Assembly (NCBI GenBank): GCA_026989055.1
Contig: JALSKC010000061.1
Location: 1 to 64,000 of the forward strand
Length of the DNA: 64,000 bases
Source of the DNA: Paracoccaceae bacterium
GTDB lineage: Bacteria; Pseudomonadota; Alphaproteobacteria; Rhodobacterales; Rhodobacteraceae
Direction of reading: 5' to 3'
Position 1 is the first letter of the stretch. Each line of letters opens with the position of its first letter. Positions 53,255 through 61,848 of the stretch are shown piece by piece. The notes under the pieces are model-generated. The model saw only the letters and a list, made by a program, of their open reading frames with translations. It made no database searches and was not told the DNA's origin. The position numbers were made by a program, and so were the translations under genes.

Positions 53255-53416
53255 CTACTTTCCCTCACCGCACGCGCATGGCCCGCGGCCGATCCGGAAC
53301 CTGCCGCAGGAGGGGCATTTCGCCGCCGCCAGCCGCTTCTGCCCGGGAAACCGCAGCCGTCCGAACATGGCCAGCACGCCGATTCCGATCAGGAACAGGG
53401 AAACCACCTTGATCAT
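53255..53416 (-). CDS. 53-aa zinc-ribbon membrane protein
   Basis: A 53-aa protein read directly from the sequence, starting at the ATG at 53414-53416. One TM helix (MIKVVSLFLIGIGVLAMFG) is followed by a basic stretch and a four-cysteine zinc ribbon (C34, C37, C47, C49 in CPSCGRFRIGRGPCACG). It is 3 bp after the S49 protease gene and 6 bp before the CaCA gene, so it is almost certainly cotranscribed. Function unknown; it looks like a quality-control or assembly factor, which is a guess. Confidence 0.75.
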   Translation of the reverse strand: MIKVVSLFLIGIGVLAMFGRLRFPGQKRLAAAKCPSCGRFRIGRGPCACGEGK

Positions 53417-53419
53417 GCG

Positions 53420-54220
53420 CTACAATCCGAACCGCGCAAAGGCCGCCCGCTCCTCGATAGCTCCGGCCGTTTCCTCGACCAGCCGGGCACCGAACCGGGC
53501 GAGCAGGGGCCGCTTGCGGCTGAAATGGGCAAAGCGCACCTTGTCTCCGTACCGCTCCTTCATCTTCGGAACGAGATGGCCGATCCCGTCGGCCAGGCCC
53601 AGCGCCACCGCCTCTTCGCCGATCCAGAACTCGCCGCTGAAAAGATCCTTCCCCTCCGCCAGACGCGCCCCCCGCCGGGCCCTGACCTGGGCGATGAACG
53701 CCTCGTGGATCTGCCCCAGTACGGCTTTCAGCTTCTTCACCTCGGCTGCCTTTTCCGGGCGGAACGGGTCCAGCAGGCTCTTCGACCGGCCGGCAACATG
53801 AACCCGCCGCTCGATTCCGTGGCGGGAGATGAATTCCTGCAGCCCGAAACCGGCCATTATCACCCCGATCGAACCGACCACCGAGCTCCGGTCCAGCCAG
53901 ATCTCGTCGGCTGCGGTGGCCAGCCAGTATCCGCCCGAGGCCGCCACATCCTCGACAAAGGCATGAACCGGAATCTCCCTTTCCTCCGCCAGCCGCCTGA
54001 TCCTGCCCGCGATCAGCGAGGACTGCACCGGCGAGCCCCCGGGAGAATTGAGCAGAAGCGCAACCGCGGTCGGCTTTCCCTTCCGGAAGGCGCGTTCGAT
54101 CAGCGGCGCGAGCCCGACATCGTTGAGCCCCGGCATCCGCCCGCCCGATGCGATCATGCCATTGAGGTGAAGCACCGACACCAGAGGCGGGCGGTTCACG
54201 AAAGGGATCCTCGGTTTCAT
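53420..54220 (-). CDS. S49-family serine protease (SppA/SohB-like)
   Basis: 266-aa short signal-peptide-peptidase-A-like protein. It has LLLNSPGGSPVQSSLIAGRI, the catalytic Ser in VAASGGYWLATAADEI and the base Lys in VAGRSKSLLDPF. These form the S49 Ser-Lys dyad. It lacks the N-terminal TM helix of SppA and SohB, so it may be cytoplasmic or peripheral. The ATG at 54218-54220 is chosen; an in-frame upstream extension is Arg/Cys-rich and not protein-like. It heads an operon with the 53-aa protein and the CaCA exchanger. Confidence 0.88.
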   Translation of the reverse strand: MKPRIPFVNRPPLVSVLHLNGMIASGGRMPGLNDVGLAPLIERAFRKGKPTAVALLLNSPGGSPVQSSLIAGRIRRLAEEREIPVHAFVEDVAASGGYWLATAADEIWLDRSSVVGSIGVIMAGFGLQEFISRHGIERRVHVAGRSKSLLDPFRPEKAAEVKKLKAVLGQIHEAFIAQVRARRGARLAEGKDLFSGEFWIGEEAVALGLADGIGHLVPKMKERYGDKVRFAHFSRKRPLLARFGARLVEETAGAIEERAAFARFGL

Positions 54221-54483
54221 GGGGGATGATGTAGAGCCCTCGCAGCCGATGAACAAGGCATCACTGCATATCGCCGCACGCGACCGTCGGTGCGTCACCT
54301 TTCCGCGACAGCTTCCGCCGGTCGCCCCGGCCCCGGCCTCGCCCCGCCAGGAAGGCGCAATTTTCCCCGGATGCCGCAGCCGGGGCACAGTCCGGGCGCA
54401 TTTCCGACACACTCGCGCGGCAGCCTTCCGGGCAGCAGGGTCTGCCACCTGCCGACCTGTCCGTCTGCTCGATGGGGTGTGAA

Positions 54484-55146
54484 ATGTCTGCTGTCCGCTG
54501 CCTGAGAGGCGCCGCCGGAGCCCTGGCTCTTGCCGCCACGCTGCCTGTCCTGTCCGCCCTGCCGGCCTCGGCTTCCGCCGACTGCGCGCGCGCGCCTCTG
54601 CCGGCTGCCGCCTACCGGACGATCCCCGCCGTCGATCCCGATCAGGATCTGTTCAACCGGGCGATCGTGTCCGAGGTCAACTACTACCGCTGCACGGCGG
54701 GGCTGAAGCCGCTGCGCCTTGCCGACGGCCTTGCCAGGGTAGCCAGCACCCATGCCCGCTGGATGGCGGAGGCGGGAAAGCTCAGCCACCGCTCCACCGT
54801 TCCGGGGCTGTCCTCCGTGCAGGAGCGCGTGCTGGCATCCGGTCTGACGGTGCGGCTCGGTTCGGAGAACATCGGCTACCTGCCCCGTTACCGCTTCGGC
54901 GACAGCCGCAAGATCCGCATCCGCGACAAGGCACGCTGCGAATTCACCACGGCCGGCGGCAGGCGGATCGCACCGCACAGCTACGCCTCGCTCGCGGCCG
55001 ACATCGTGAAGCTGTGGATGCGCTCGCCCGCGCACCGGCAGAACCTGCTCGACAGGAGGGTCCGGGTCGTCGGCGCCGCGCTCGACTTCGACCCGCAGGG
55101 GATCCAGTGCGGCCAGTTCTACATGGCCCAGAACTTCGCCGGCTGA
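54484..55146 (+). CDS. CAP-domain (SCP/PR1-like) secreted protein
   Basis: 220-aa exported protein with a signal peptide (about 1-31). The CAP fold is shown by SEVNYYRCTAGLKPL, ASTHARWMAEAGKLSHRS, ENIGYLP, SPAHRQNLLDRRV and a C-terminal FYMAQNFAG. CAP proteins in bacteria are secreted and may bind cell wall or small ligands; activity is generally unknown. It contains several Cys that could form disulfides. It is followed after 92 bp by an outer-membrane barrel protein, so both are surface-directed. Confidence 0.85.
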   Translation: MSAVRCLRGAAGALALAATLPVLSALPASASADCARAPLPAAAYRTIPAVDPDQDLFNRAIVSEVNYYRCTAGLKPLRLADGLARVASTHARWMAEAGKLSHRSTVPGLSSVQERVLASGLTVRLGSENIGYLPRYRFGDSRKIRIRDKARCEFTTAGGRRIAPHSYASLAADIVKLWMRSPAHRQNLLDRRVRVVGAALDFDPQGIQCGQFYMAQNFAG

Positions 55147-55238
55147 TCCTGATGCCATTTGCTCTGGCAAACCGGCCCCGGATGGTATTTTCTTGAAACC
55201 GGGTTACTCATCCTGGATCGGTGCTCGGGGGGCTTGCC

Positions 55239-56381
55239 ATGATACCACACCACAGACTTCACCACAGGCTTCGTAATCGCACGGGGGCGTTCCTTCGCGC
55301 CGGAAGGCTCGCCGTCGTGCTCTGCGTCGCCACGTTCGGCATCGGCCTGTCGCCGGCCGCCGCCCTGGTGCCCTCTACCGGGGATGACTCCGATCCGCAG
55401 CCCGCCCCGCCGCCGCAGATCGGTCCCGGAACGCCCTATATCTCGGGCCGCTTCGCCGGTGCGGCGCCGGTCGTCTCTCCCCCCGCCGGCGCCGTGATCC
55501 CGGATGACTTCTGCCTGCCCGGCAAGCTGAACGACTGCGGCGACCATCTGCGCGATCAGCCGGCCACCGCTGCGGCCGCACCTCCCCCGGGCGGGGAAAG
55601 CGGCACTGAGGGAATCGTGTTCTTCGGCGACCCCGAGAACGCCTTCGCCCGAGCACGCAACAGCTTCTGGGCAGACGGGCGCTTCCGGCAGACCCGCCGC
55701 ACCGGGATCGGAGAAAGCACCGATTCCGCCATTTCCGGCATCGGCGGCGACCGGCGCTTCGGCGAACGATTCCTGCTCGGGATCATGGTGCTGCAAAGCG
55801 AAAGCACCCTTGCCCGCAGCGGGCCGGGCACGGTGGATCGCGGCAGCGGGCTGCTCTACGGGCCATATTTCGCAATCGAGCTGTCCGATACATGGTCGCT
55901 GGACGGCCGGCTGGCCATCGGAACCCGCGATCACACCGTCACCACGGGCGGAGTGCTCTCCGGCCAGTACCGGAGCCGGGAAACCTATGGCGCGCTTCGC
56001 CTTTCCGGCGACATTCCGCGCGGCAACTGGCGACTGAACCCGGCGTTCGAGGTGACGGTCCTGAACCGGGACGACGAAGCCTACATCGATGGCATTTCCG
56101 GCCCCGTCCCCGCGCAGAGCACGCAGCAGACATTCCTGACCGGCACGCTTCTGGGCTATTACGAGGGCCTGTCGCTGGCCGGCGGCGCGCTGACTCCCTA
56201 TGCCGGCCTCGAGGTCAGCCAGCTTGTCGGCTCGGGCGGCCCCTTCGGTGCGGTCCGCGTCGGGCTTGCGCTCAACTTCGACAACGGCGGCATGCTGAAC
56301 ATCGACTACGCCCACGGCGCCATCGGGCTGTCAGGGGTCAGCGACAGGCTGCTGACGGTTCGCCTGGAAATCCCGTTCTGA
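55239..56381 (+). CDS. Outer-membrane beta-barrel protein, autotransporter-like C-terminus
   Basis: 380-aa protein. An N-terminal hydrophobic signal segment (about 18-44) is followed by a Pro-rich stretch of about 60 residues and then a 250-residue C-terminal beta-barrel-like region. That region contains FAIELSDTWSLDGRLAIGTR, YGALRLSGDIPRGNWRLNPA and TLLGYYEGLSLAGGALTPYA. The chain ends LTVRLEIPF with the aromatic C-terminal residue expected for BAM-dependent insertion. The passenger region before the barrel is short, so a classic autotransporter is unlikely; it may be a stand-alone barrel or adhesin. Two Cys lie in the linker. Confidence 0.75.
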   Translation: MIPHHRLHHRLRNRTGAFLRAGRLAVVLCVATFGIGLSPAAALVPSTGDDSDPQPAPPPQIGPGTPYISGRFAGAAPVVSPPAGAVIPDDFCLPGKLNDCGDHLRDQPATAAAAPPPGGESGTEGIVFFGDPENAFARARNSFWADGRFRQTRRTGIGESTDSAISGIGGDRRFGERFLLGIMVLQSESTLARSGPGTVDRGSGLLYGPYFAIELSDTWSLDGRLAIGTRDHTVTTGGVLSGQYRSRETYGALRLSGDIPRGNWRLNPAFEVTVLNRDDEAYIDGISGPVPAQSTQQTFLTGTLLGYYEGLSLAGGALTPYAGLEVSQLVGSGGPFGAVRVGLALNFDNGGMLNIDYAHGAIGLSGVSDRLLTVRLEIPF

Positions 56382-56405
56382 CGGCAAACGGGCGCGAAGA
56401 CGGCT

Positions 56406-57530
56406 TCAGCCGAGCATATCCCGATAAAGCGCCTCGAAACCGGCATGCACGGCGTCCGGCGAAAAGCGGCGGCTGCGACTCAGCGCCAGCGCGTTCTGCC
56501 CCTGCTTCCGGCGCAGGCCCTCATCTTCGATGAGCCTCAGAAGCGCCCTGGCGATCGCCGCGCTGTCACCGACCGGAACCACTGCGCCAACCGCGGGATC
56601 GACAAGCTCCCGGACCCCGCCGCAATCGGTCGCCACCACCGGAAGCCCCTGCTGGAAGGCCTCGACGATGGAGATCGGCAGCGCTTCCCAGCGCGATGTC
56701 AGAAGATAGATATCGCTCGCGGCCAGAAGAGCGGGAATGTCGCCGACATGACCGAGGAAGGAAACATGGTCGGACACCCCGAGCACATCCGCCCAGCGCT
56801 GCACCAGCCCGTCAAGCGGCCCGCCTCCGGCAACCACGAAGCGGACATCCTCCCGTTGCGCGGCGATCTTGCGCGCGACCTCGATCATGATGTCGATGCC
56901 CTTCTGCTGATCGAGCCGCGACAGGCTACTTACAAGGATGCCCCCCTCACCGCTCCCCGGCAGGCCGCGGAGCAGCTTCTGGCGCACCCGGGCCACCCTT
57001 TCGGGGGGAATCGGCCCGGGCCGGTGCACGCCCAGGCCGATGACCCTCGTCCGCTCCTCCGGCAGGCCGTGGGCCACCAGCTTCCGCAGAGCCGTCCGGC
57101 TTGGTGAAACGGTCAGCGCGGCGCAACGCCGCGCCGTATGGGCAACGCTGGCTTCCCGTTCCGGGTCGGAGCCGTGATAGGTAAAGACGATCGGGATCCC
57201 CGACCGGGCCGCCGCCAGCCGGGCCACGATGACCGGCGCGGTTTCATGGGCATGGATGATCTGGATCCGGTGCCGGCGGAGGATCCGCCGCATGCGCCGG
57301 GCCACCGGAAGCAGGCGCGCAACCCGGCTGAAGACCGAGCCCCCCTCGGCCGCAACTCCGTCAAAATCCAGAAGTTCAAAGGGGGGATCATCGTTTTCGG
57401 GGCGCCATTCTCCCTCGCCTCCGCCCAGCACGACACCGTGCCCCCGGGAGCGCAGATACTCCGACAGGTCCAGAATGTGACGCTGAATTCCACCGATACG
57501 GAAATTGGTGGAAAGCTGAAGGATGCGCAT
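56406..57530 (-). CDS. GT4-type glycosyltransferase
   Basis: 374-aa GT-B fold glycosyltransferase. It begins MRILQLSTNFRIGGIQRHIL and carries the GT4 signature in the second domain: SSLSRLDQQKGIDIMIEVAR, then SRWEALPISIVEAFQQGLPV and TDCGGVRELVDP. It is likely cytoplasmic, adding a sugar to a lipid carrier or cell-surface glycan. The ATG at 57528-57530 is chosen because the protein begins with the canonical MRILQL; upstream ATGs add Arg/Pro-rich residues. It is convergent with the barrel gene and divergent from the ThiF-like gene. Confidence 0.85.
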   Translation of the reverse strand: MRILQLSTNFRIGGIQRHILDLSEYLRSRGHGVVLGGGEGEWRPENDDPPFELLDFDGVAAEGGSVFSRVARLLPVARRMRRILRRHRIQIIHAHETAPVIVARLAAARSGIPIVFTYHGSDPEREASVAHTARRCAALTVSPSRTALRKLVAHGLPEERTRVIGLGVHRPGPIPPERVARVRQKLLRGLPGSGEGGILVSSLSRLDQQKGIDIMIEVARKIAAQREDVRFVVAGGGPLDGLVQRWADVLGVSDHVSFLGHVGDIPALLAASDIYLLTSRWEALPISIVEAFQQGLPVVATDCGGVRELVDPAVGAVVPVGDSAAIARALLRLIEDEGLRRKQGQNALALSRSRRFSPDAVHAGFEALYRDMLG

Positions 57531-57905
57531 CCGGTCCGTTTCCTGCATTGGCGGGCCCGTGTCCGGACGGTCGGGCCGGCAAGGCCAGCTCGACACTAGG
57601 CTTTCCAGCGGCGACTGCAACCGGGAGGCTGGCGCGAAACGGCCGGCTGCCGAAATCCGGCAGGATTACGCGCAATTGTCCACCCGACGGGAACAATCCG
57701 TCGCCGAGCCGCCACCTGCCGACATCTTTGCGGAAATCCCCGGTTTCGCCCAGGAATTGCCAGAAAAATGCCCCGATCTCCAGCGGAGTTTCTCGCACAG
57801 GCCGGGCGAAGCCGCATGAGACGCAAAACCCGCGTGACCTGTGCACGGCAGCACGAAGACAGTCCCGGCCAACGGCCGGAGACAGCAGACCGCAGAAGGT
57901 GAAAC
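57531..57905. other. 375-bp divergent gap between glycosyltransferase and ThiF-like gene
   Basis: No confident gene. The gap should hold the promoters for both directions. A TTG-start open frame at 57676-57819 (47 residues, with AGGA 8 nt upstream) reads SVAEPPPADIFAEIPGFAQE and so on, and is the only protein-like short frame on the plus strand here. I do not call it a gene, but a search for conserved small peptides in this gap is worthwhile. Confidence 0.35.
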
Positions 57906-58850
57906 ATGCCGGATCAGCCGCAGCAGACGTCCCCCGCGCCGGCGGATTGCCCTTACGATTACGATCAGGCCTTTTCCCGCCACCGCGGCCTGATCGACGT
58001 CTCCGAACAGGAACGCCTGAAATGCACCCGTGTGGCCATCGCCGGCGTCGGCGGCATCGGCGGGCATCACGCCGCGACGCTGGCCCGCACCGGGCTGGGC
58101 CGCTTCGTACTGGCCGATTTCGACCACTACGAACTGCATAACATGAATCGGCAATACGGTGCCAGCATCGGCACGCTGGGGCGGAACAAGGCCGAGGTCA
58201 TGCGCGACATCCTGCACGGCATCAACCCCGAGGCAGAAGTGCGGCTGATGACGCGCCCCCTCGACAGGAACAGCATCGATCCCTTCCTGGAAGGGGCGGA
58301 TATCGTTATCGACGCGCTGGACATCATGGCCCAGACGGCGCGCCGTGCGCTTCTGGCCGCGGCCCGGGAACGGGGGATACCGGCATTTTCGGCCGCCCCG
58401 CTGGGGTTCGGCGGCGCCGTGTTCCACTACCACCCCGAGGGGATGAGCTACGACGAGTTCGCCGGCCTGGAAGACGGCATGAGCGAACGGCAGATGCTGC
58501 TGCACTTCCTGTGCGCGATCGGCGCGCAGGGGCCGCATCTGAAATACATGGACACCAGCGGAATCGGATGCGAAGGCGGCACGGCTCCTTCGCTCGGCCT
58601 GGCCTGCCAGATCGGCGCCTGCATGGTGGCCACCGATGTGGTGGCCCATCTGCTCGGGCGACGCACACCCAGATGGGTGCCGCGTTTCGCTCAGTTCGAC
58701 CCTTATGGGCGCAGCTACCGCGAGCGCTACCGCCCGTGGGGGGCGCGCAATCCGCTCCAGCGGCTGCGGATGGCCGTTCTCAGGCGCAGGCTGCCGGCGC
58801 TGGCCCAGGACCAGCCGGTCGCCGCCGCTCCCGCCGGCCAGGCGGGATGA
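57906..58850 (+). CDS. ThiF/MoeB-type E1-like adenylyltransferase
   Basis: 314-aa protein. It has the adenylating domain: GVGGIGG at 47-53, the D71/D73 pair followed by HNMNRQYG (N79-R82), and K95 in LGRNKAEVM. These are the ATP/Mg2+-binding features of ThiF, MoeB and UBA-type E1s. CxxC zinc motifs and a rhodanese domain are absent, as is a clear catalytic Cys. The C-terminal WVPRFAQFDPYGRSYRERYR is unlike MoeB. It is the first gene of a three-gene unit with an acyl-adenylate ligase and an MFS protein, so it probably activates a carboxylate or peptide in a biosynthetic pathway. Substrate unknown. Confidence 0.85.
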   Translation: MPDQPQQTSPAPADCPYDYDQAFSRHRGLIDVSEQERLKCTRVAIAGVGGIGGHHAATLARTGLGRFVLADFDHYELHNMNRQYGASIGTLGRNKAEVMRDILHGINPEAEVRLMTRPLDRNSIDPFLEGADIVIDALDIMAQTARRALLAAARERGIPAFSAAPLGFGGAVFHYHPEGMSYDEFAGLEDGMSERQMLLHFLCAIGAQGPHLKYMDTSGIGCEGGTAPSLGLACQIGACMVATDVVAHLLGRRTPRWVPRFAQFDPYGRSYRERYRPWGARNPLQRLRMAVLRRRLPALAQDQPVAAAPAGQAG

Positions 58851-58853
58851 TTC

Positions 58854-60440
58854 ATGTCTCTGCTGACCGAGCTCTTCCTGTCGCGGATCCGGGTGGCGCG
58901 TGACATACACCGCCACGCCTTCCGGTGCTACGGGACCCGGACGGCGCTGCTGTTTCCGGAGCGCGCGACGAGCTACCGGGAACTTCAGGAGCGCAGCTAC
59001 CGGCTTGCGCAGGCATGGCGGGCGCTGGGGCTGAAAAAGGGCGACATCGTCTTTGCGCAGGTCGATGCCGACCCCGCCTTCTTCGAGCTCCGCATCGCGG
59101 CGCTCGAAGCGGGCATCGTCCTGGCGAGCTTCCACCATCGCCATGCCCCCGATCTTCTGGCCCATGCCGCCCGCGCCGCGCCGCCGGCCCTCTATGTCGT
59201 CGATCCGGGCTACGCCCCGGGCTGCGCCGAAGCCGTGCGCACCGCCGCTCCCGGCACCGTTATCTGGCAGGACCCGGGCCGCCCCGGCGGCGATTACGAA
59301 ACCAGTCTCGCGACACGGGCCCCGCTGCAGTCCAGCGAAACCGTCCACCCGCGGGACCCGATGAGCCTGGGCTTCACCTCGGGAACGACCGGCCCCCCGA
59401 AAGGGTTGCTTTCCAGCAACGGGGCGGCCGTTGCAAGCCTCAAGCTGATCATCCGCAACCTGAACATCAGGCCCGACCGCAAGGCACGCAACGTCTCCCT
59501 TTCCGCGATCCCGCTGACGGGCGCCGGCTCCGGGCTGATCCTGCCCACGATGCTGAGCGGGGGAACCCTGGTGGTGATGCGGGAGCACTCGACAGCGGCG
59601 ATACTGGAAAGCATCTCCCGCCACCGGGTGACCCGGCTGTTCCTCACCCCGAGCCAGCTTGTGGACCTGCTCGACCTCCCCCCCGGAGAACGGGCCGCAA
59701 CCGATAGCCTGGAGCACATCATCTACGGCACGGCACCGATGCCCGCCGCCAGGCTGCGGGAGGCCATTGCCACCTTCGGGCCGATCCTGCAGCAGGGCTA
59801 CGGGCAGGCCGAAGTCCTGCCCCCCGTCAGCCTGCTGCGCCCACAGGATCACATGCGGGGCGACCGGCCGGCCCCGCGCAGGGTGCTGCGCTCCTGCGGG
59901 CGGGTCGTGAAGGGAGTGGAACTGCGCATTGCCGGCGCCCGCAGGGTTCCGGGGTGCCACGACGCGGTCGGTGCGATCCACGTCCGCACACCGACCCGTT
60001 TCAGCGGCTACCTGGAACCGGCCCGCAACGGCGGCGTCATCCTCGATGACGGGTATTTCGTGACCGGAGATCACGGCTTCATCGACGACGAGGGCTACCT
60101 GCACGTTCTCGGCCGCGAAGCCGAGATCATAGATTCTCCCGCCGGGCCGATCCATCCGCGGCTGGTCGAGGAGGAAGCCCACGAGCATCCGGCGGTGAAG
60201 GAGTGCTGTCTGGTCGAGCATGCCGGCAAGCGGGTGCTCTGCCTGGCGTTGCGCTCCCGGCACCGGCAGGGCCGGAAAGATGAAATCGCCGCCGAGGTCG
60301 GCGTCACGCTCAGGGCGGCCCTGCCGGAAGCGCTCCGGCCGGACAGGATAGTGATCTTCCCGGCGCTGCCACGCAGCTTTCTCTGCAAGATCGCACCCCG
60401 GGACATCAGGAGGAAGCTGGCCGATGAACACGCTGCCTGA
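58854..60440 (+). CDS. AMP-binding acyl-adenylate ligase
   Basis: 528-aa ANL-superfamily enzyme. Core motifs are complete: P-loop TSGTTGPPKG (175-184), YGQAE (about 320), the hinge block VTGDHGFIDDEGYLHVLGRE (about 402-422) and the catalytic Lys (K512) in SFLCKIAPRDIRRK. It should activate a carboxylic acid to the acyl-adenylate and transfer it to CoA or another thiol. No carrier protein, condensation or ketosynthase domain is present, so a stand-alone ligase is indicated. It starts 4 bp after the ThiF-like gene and overlaps the MFS gene by 17 bp, so the three are one operon. Confidence 0.88.
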   Translation: MSLLTELFLSRIRVARDIHRHAFRCYGTRTALLFPERATSYRELQERSYRLAQAWRALGLKKGDIVFAQVDADPAFFELRIAALEAGIVLASFHHRHAPDLLAHAARAAPPALYVVDPGYAPGCAEAVRTAAPGTVIWQDPGRPGGDYETSLATRAPLQSSETVHPRDPMSLGFTSGTTGPPKGLLSSNGAAVASLKLIIRNLNIRPDRKARNVSLSAIPLTGAGSGLILPTMLSGGTLVVMREHSTAAILESISRHRVTRLFLTPSQLVDLLDLPPGERAATDSLEHIIYGTAPMPAARLREAIATFGPILQQGYGQAEVLPPVSLLRPQDHMRGDRPAPRRVLRSCGRVVKGVELRIAGARRVPGCHDAVGAIHVRTPTRFSGYLEPARNGGVILDDGYFVTGDHGFIDDEGYLHVLGREAEIIDSPAGPIHPRLVEEEAHEHPAVKECCLVEHAGKRVLCLALRSRHRQGRKDEIAAEVGVTLRAALPEALRPDRIVIFPALPRSFLCKIAPRDIRRKLADEHAA

Positions 60441-61848
60441 AACCCCGACGGTCCGGCCGCTGCCGCTCGGCAGCAAGTTCAGCTACGGGCTGGGAGCGGT
60501 TGCCTATGCGCTTCCCTATCAGGTGATGGCCAGCTTCTTCCTGTTCTATACCACCGCAATCCTGAAGGTTGCCCCTGCGGTCGCCGGCTTCGTCATCGCG
60601 GTTTCCGTGCTCTGGGATGCAATCACCGATCCGTGGATCGGCCATGTCTCGGACCGGAGCCGCTCGGACCGGTTCGGCCGGCGGCACAAGTTCCTGCTGC
60701 TGGGCGGCATCGGAACCGCGATCGGGAGCATCCTGCTGTGGTCGATCCCTCCCGACATGAATGTCTCCGCCAAGATCGCGCTGCTTCTGGGCGCGCTCCT
60801 GTTCGTCAAGACGATGAACACGGTCTACGGCGCGCCGTATTACGCGCTGGGCGGCGCCATCAGCCAGGATTACGACGAACGCTCCTCCCTGCAGGGATGG
60901 CGGGCGGCGTTCCACGTCCTGGGCATGATCATGGCGCTGGTCGGCACCCAGGTCTTCATCTTCCGCTCGACGCCGGAATTTCCGCGCGGCCAGCTCGATC
61001 CGGCCGCCTATCCGAAGATCGGCGTGGCGGTGGCGCTCATCACCCTGGTCGTTGCCCTGATCGCCGTCCTGACGATCCCGAAGGACCACCGGCCGGGCGG
61101 CGGCGCAAGCAGGAGAGGGCTTGCCGCCCAGATCCGCGCCGCGCTGGCCGGGTCGAGCTTCCGGGCCATCGTCCTGGTGATCTTCCTGATCGAGGTCGCC
61201 TTTCAGATGATCGTCAGCATCAGCACCCATGTGAACACCTTCACCTACGGCCTGAACGGGCCGCAGATGGGCATTCTAGGGCTGGCCATACTGGGCATGT
61301 CGGTGCTTTCGCAGCCGTTCTGGGTGCTTCTGTGCCGCCGGTTCGAAAAGCGCGACGTGCTGATCCTGGGCATGGTCTTCGGGCTGATCGGGTTCGTCGG
61401 CATGCCCTGGGTGCATGTGGGGCTGGGGTGGTTGCCGATCGGAACCCCCGGCAGCCTGTGGACCCTTGCGCTCTTCAGCGCCGTGGCCGGAATCGGCAAC
61501 GGGGCCTTCATGAGCATTCCCTTCTCGATGGTGTCGGATGCCGCCGACGAGGGGCAGCTGACCAGCGCGCAACGCCAGGAAGGGCTGTATTTCGGGCTTT
61601 ACACCTTTGCCTACAAGCTCGGCATAGCGGTCAGCGTCCTGATCGGCGGAATCCTCCTGGACATGATCGGCTTCGTCGCCGGCGCCGACGAACAGAGCCC
61701 CGAAACCGCCTATCAGCTGGCCATGGCGCCCACCTGGCTGCTGGTCGGGATGACCCCGCTCATCCTGTGGGCCCTCCTGCACTACCGGATCGACCGGCGG
61801 GCCCATGCCCGCATCTCCTCCCGGCTTGCCGCGCAGGAGGCCGGCTGA
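60424..61848 (+). CDS. MFS transporter, GPH (glycoside-pentoside-hexuronide)-like
   Basis: 474-aa, 12-TM protein. It has KFSYGLGAVAYALPYQ, the motif DAITDPWIGHVSDRSRS in the first half, and the Arg-rich GRRHKFLLLG loop. These are typical of MFS_2/GPH symporters related to MelB and to some exporters and lipid transporters. Charged residues in the early helices suggest a cation-coupled mechanism. It probably moves the product or precursor of the ligase/ThiF pathway. It ends about 258 bp before rplB. Confidence 0.88.
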   Translation: MNTLPETPTVRPLPLGSKFSYGLGAVAYALPYQVMASFFLFYTTAILKVAPAVAGFVIAVSVLWDAITDPWIGHVSDRSRSDRFGRRHKFLLLGGIGTAIGSILLWSIPPDMNVSAKIALLLGALLFVKTMNTVYGAPYYALGGAISQDYDERSSLQGWRAAFHVLGMIMALVGTQVFIFRSTPEFPRGQLDPAAYPKIGVAVALITLVVALIAVLTIPKDHRPGGGASRRGLAAQIRAALAGSSFRAIVLVIFLIEVAFQMIVSISTHVNTFTYGLNGPQMGILGLAILGMSVLSQPFWVLLCRRFEKRDVLILGMVFGLIGFVGMPWVHVGLGWLPIGTPGSLWTLALFSAVAGIGNGAFMSIPFSMVSDAADEGQLTSAQRQEGLYFGLYTFAYKLGIAVSVLIGGILLDMIGFVAGADEQSPETAYQLAMAPTWLLVGMTPLILWALLHYRIDRRAHARISSRLAAQEAG

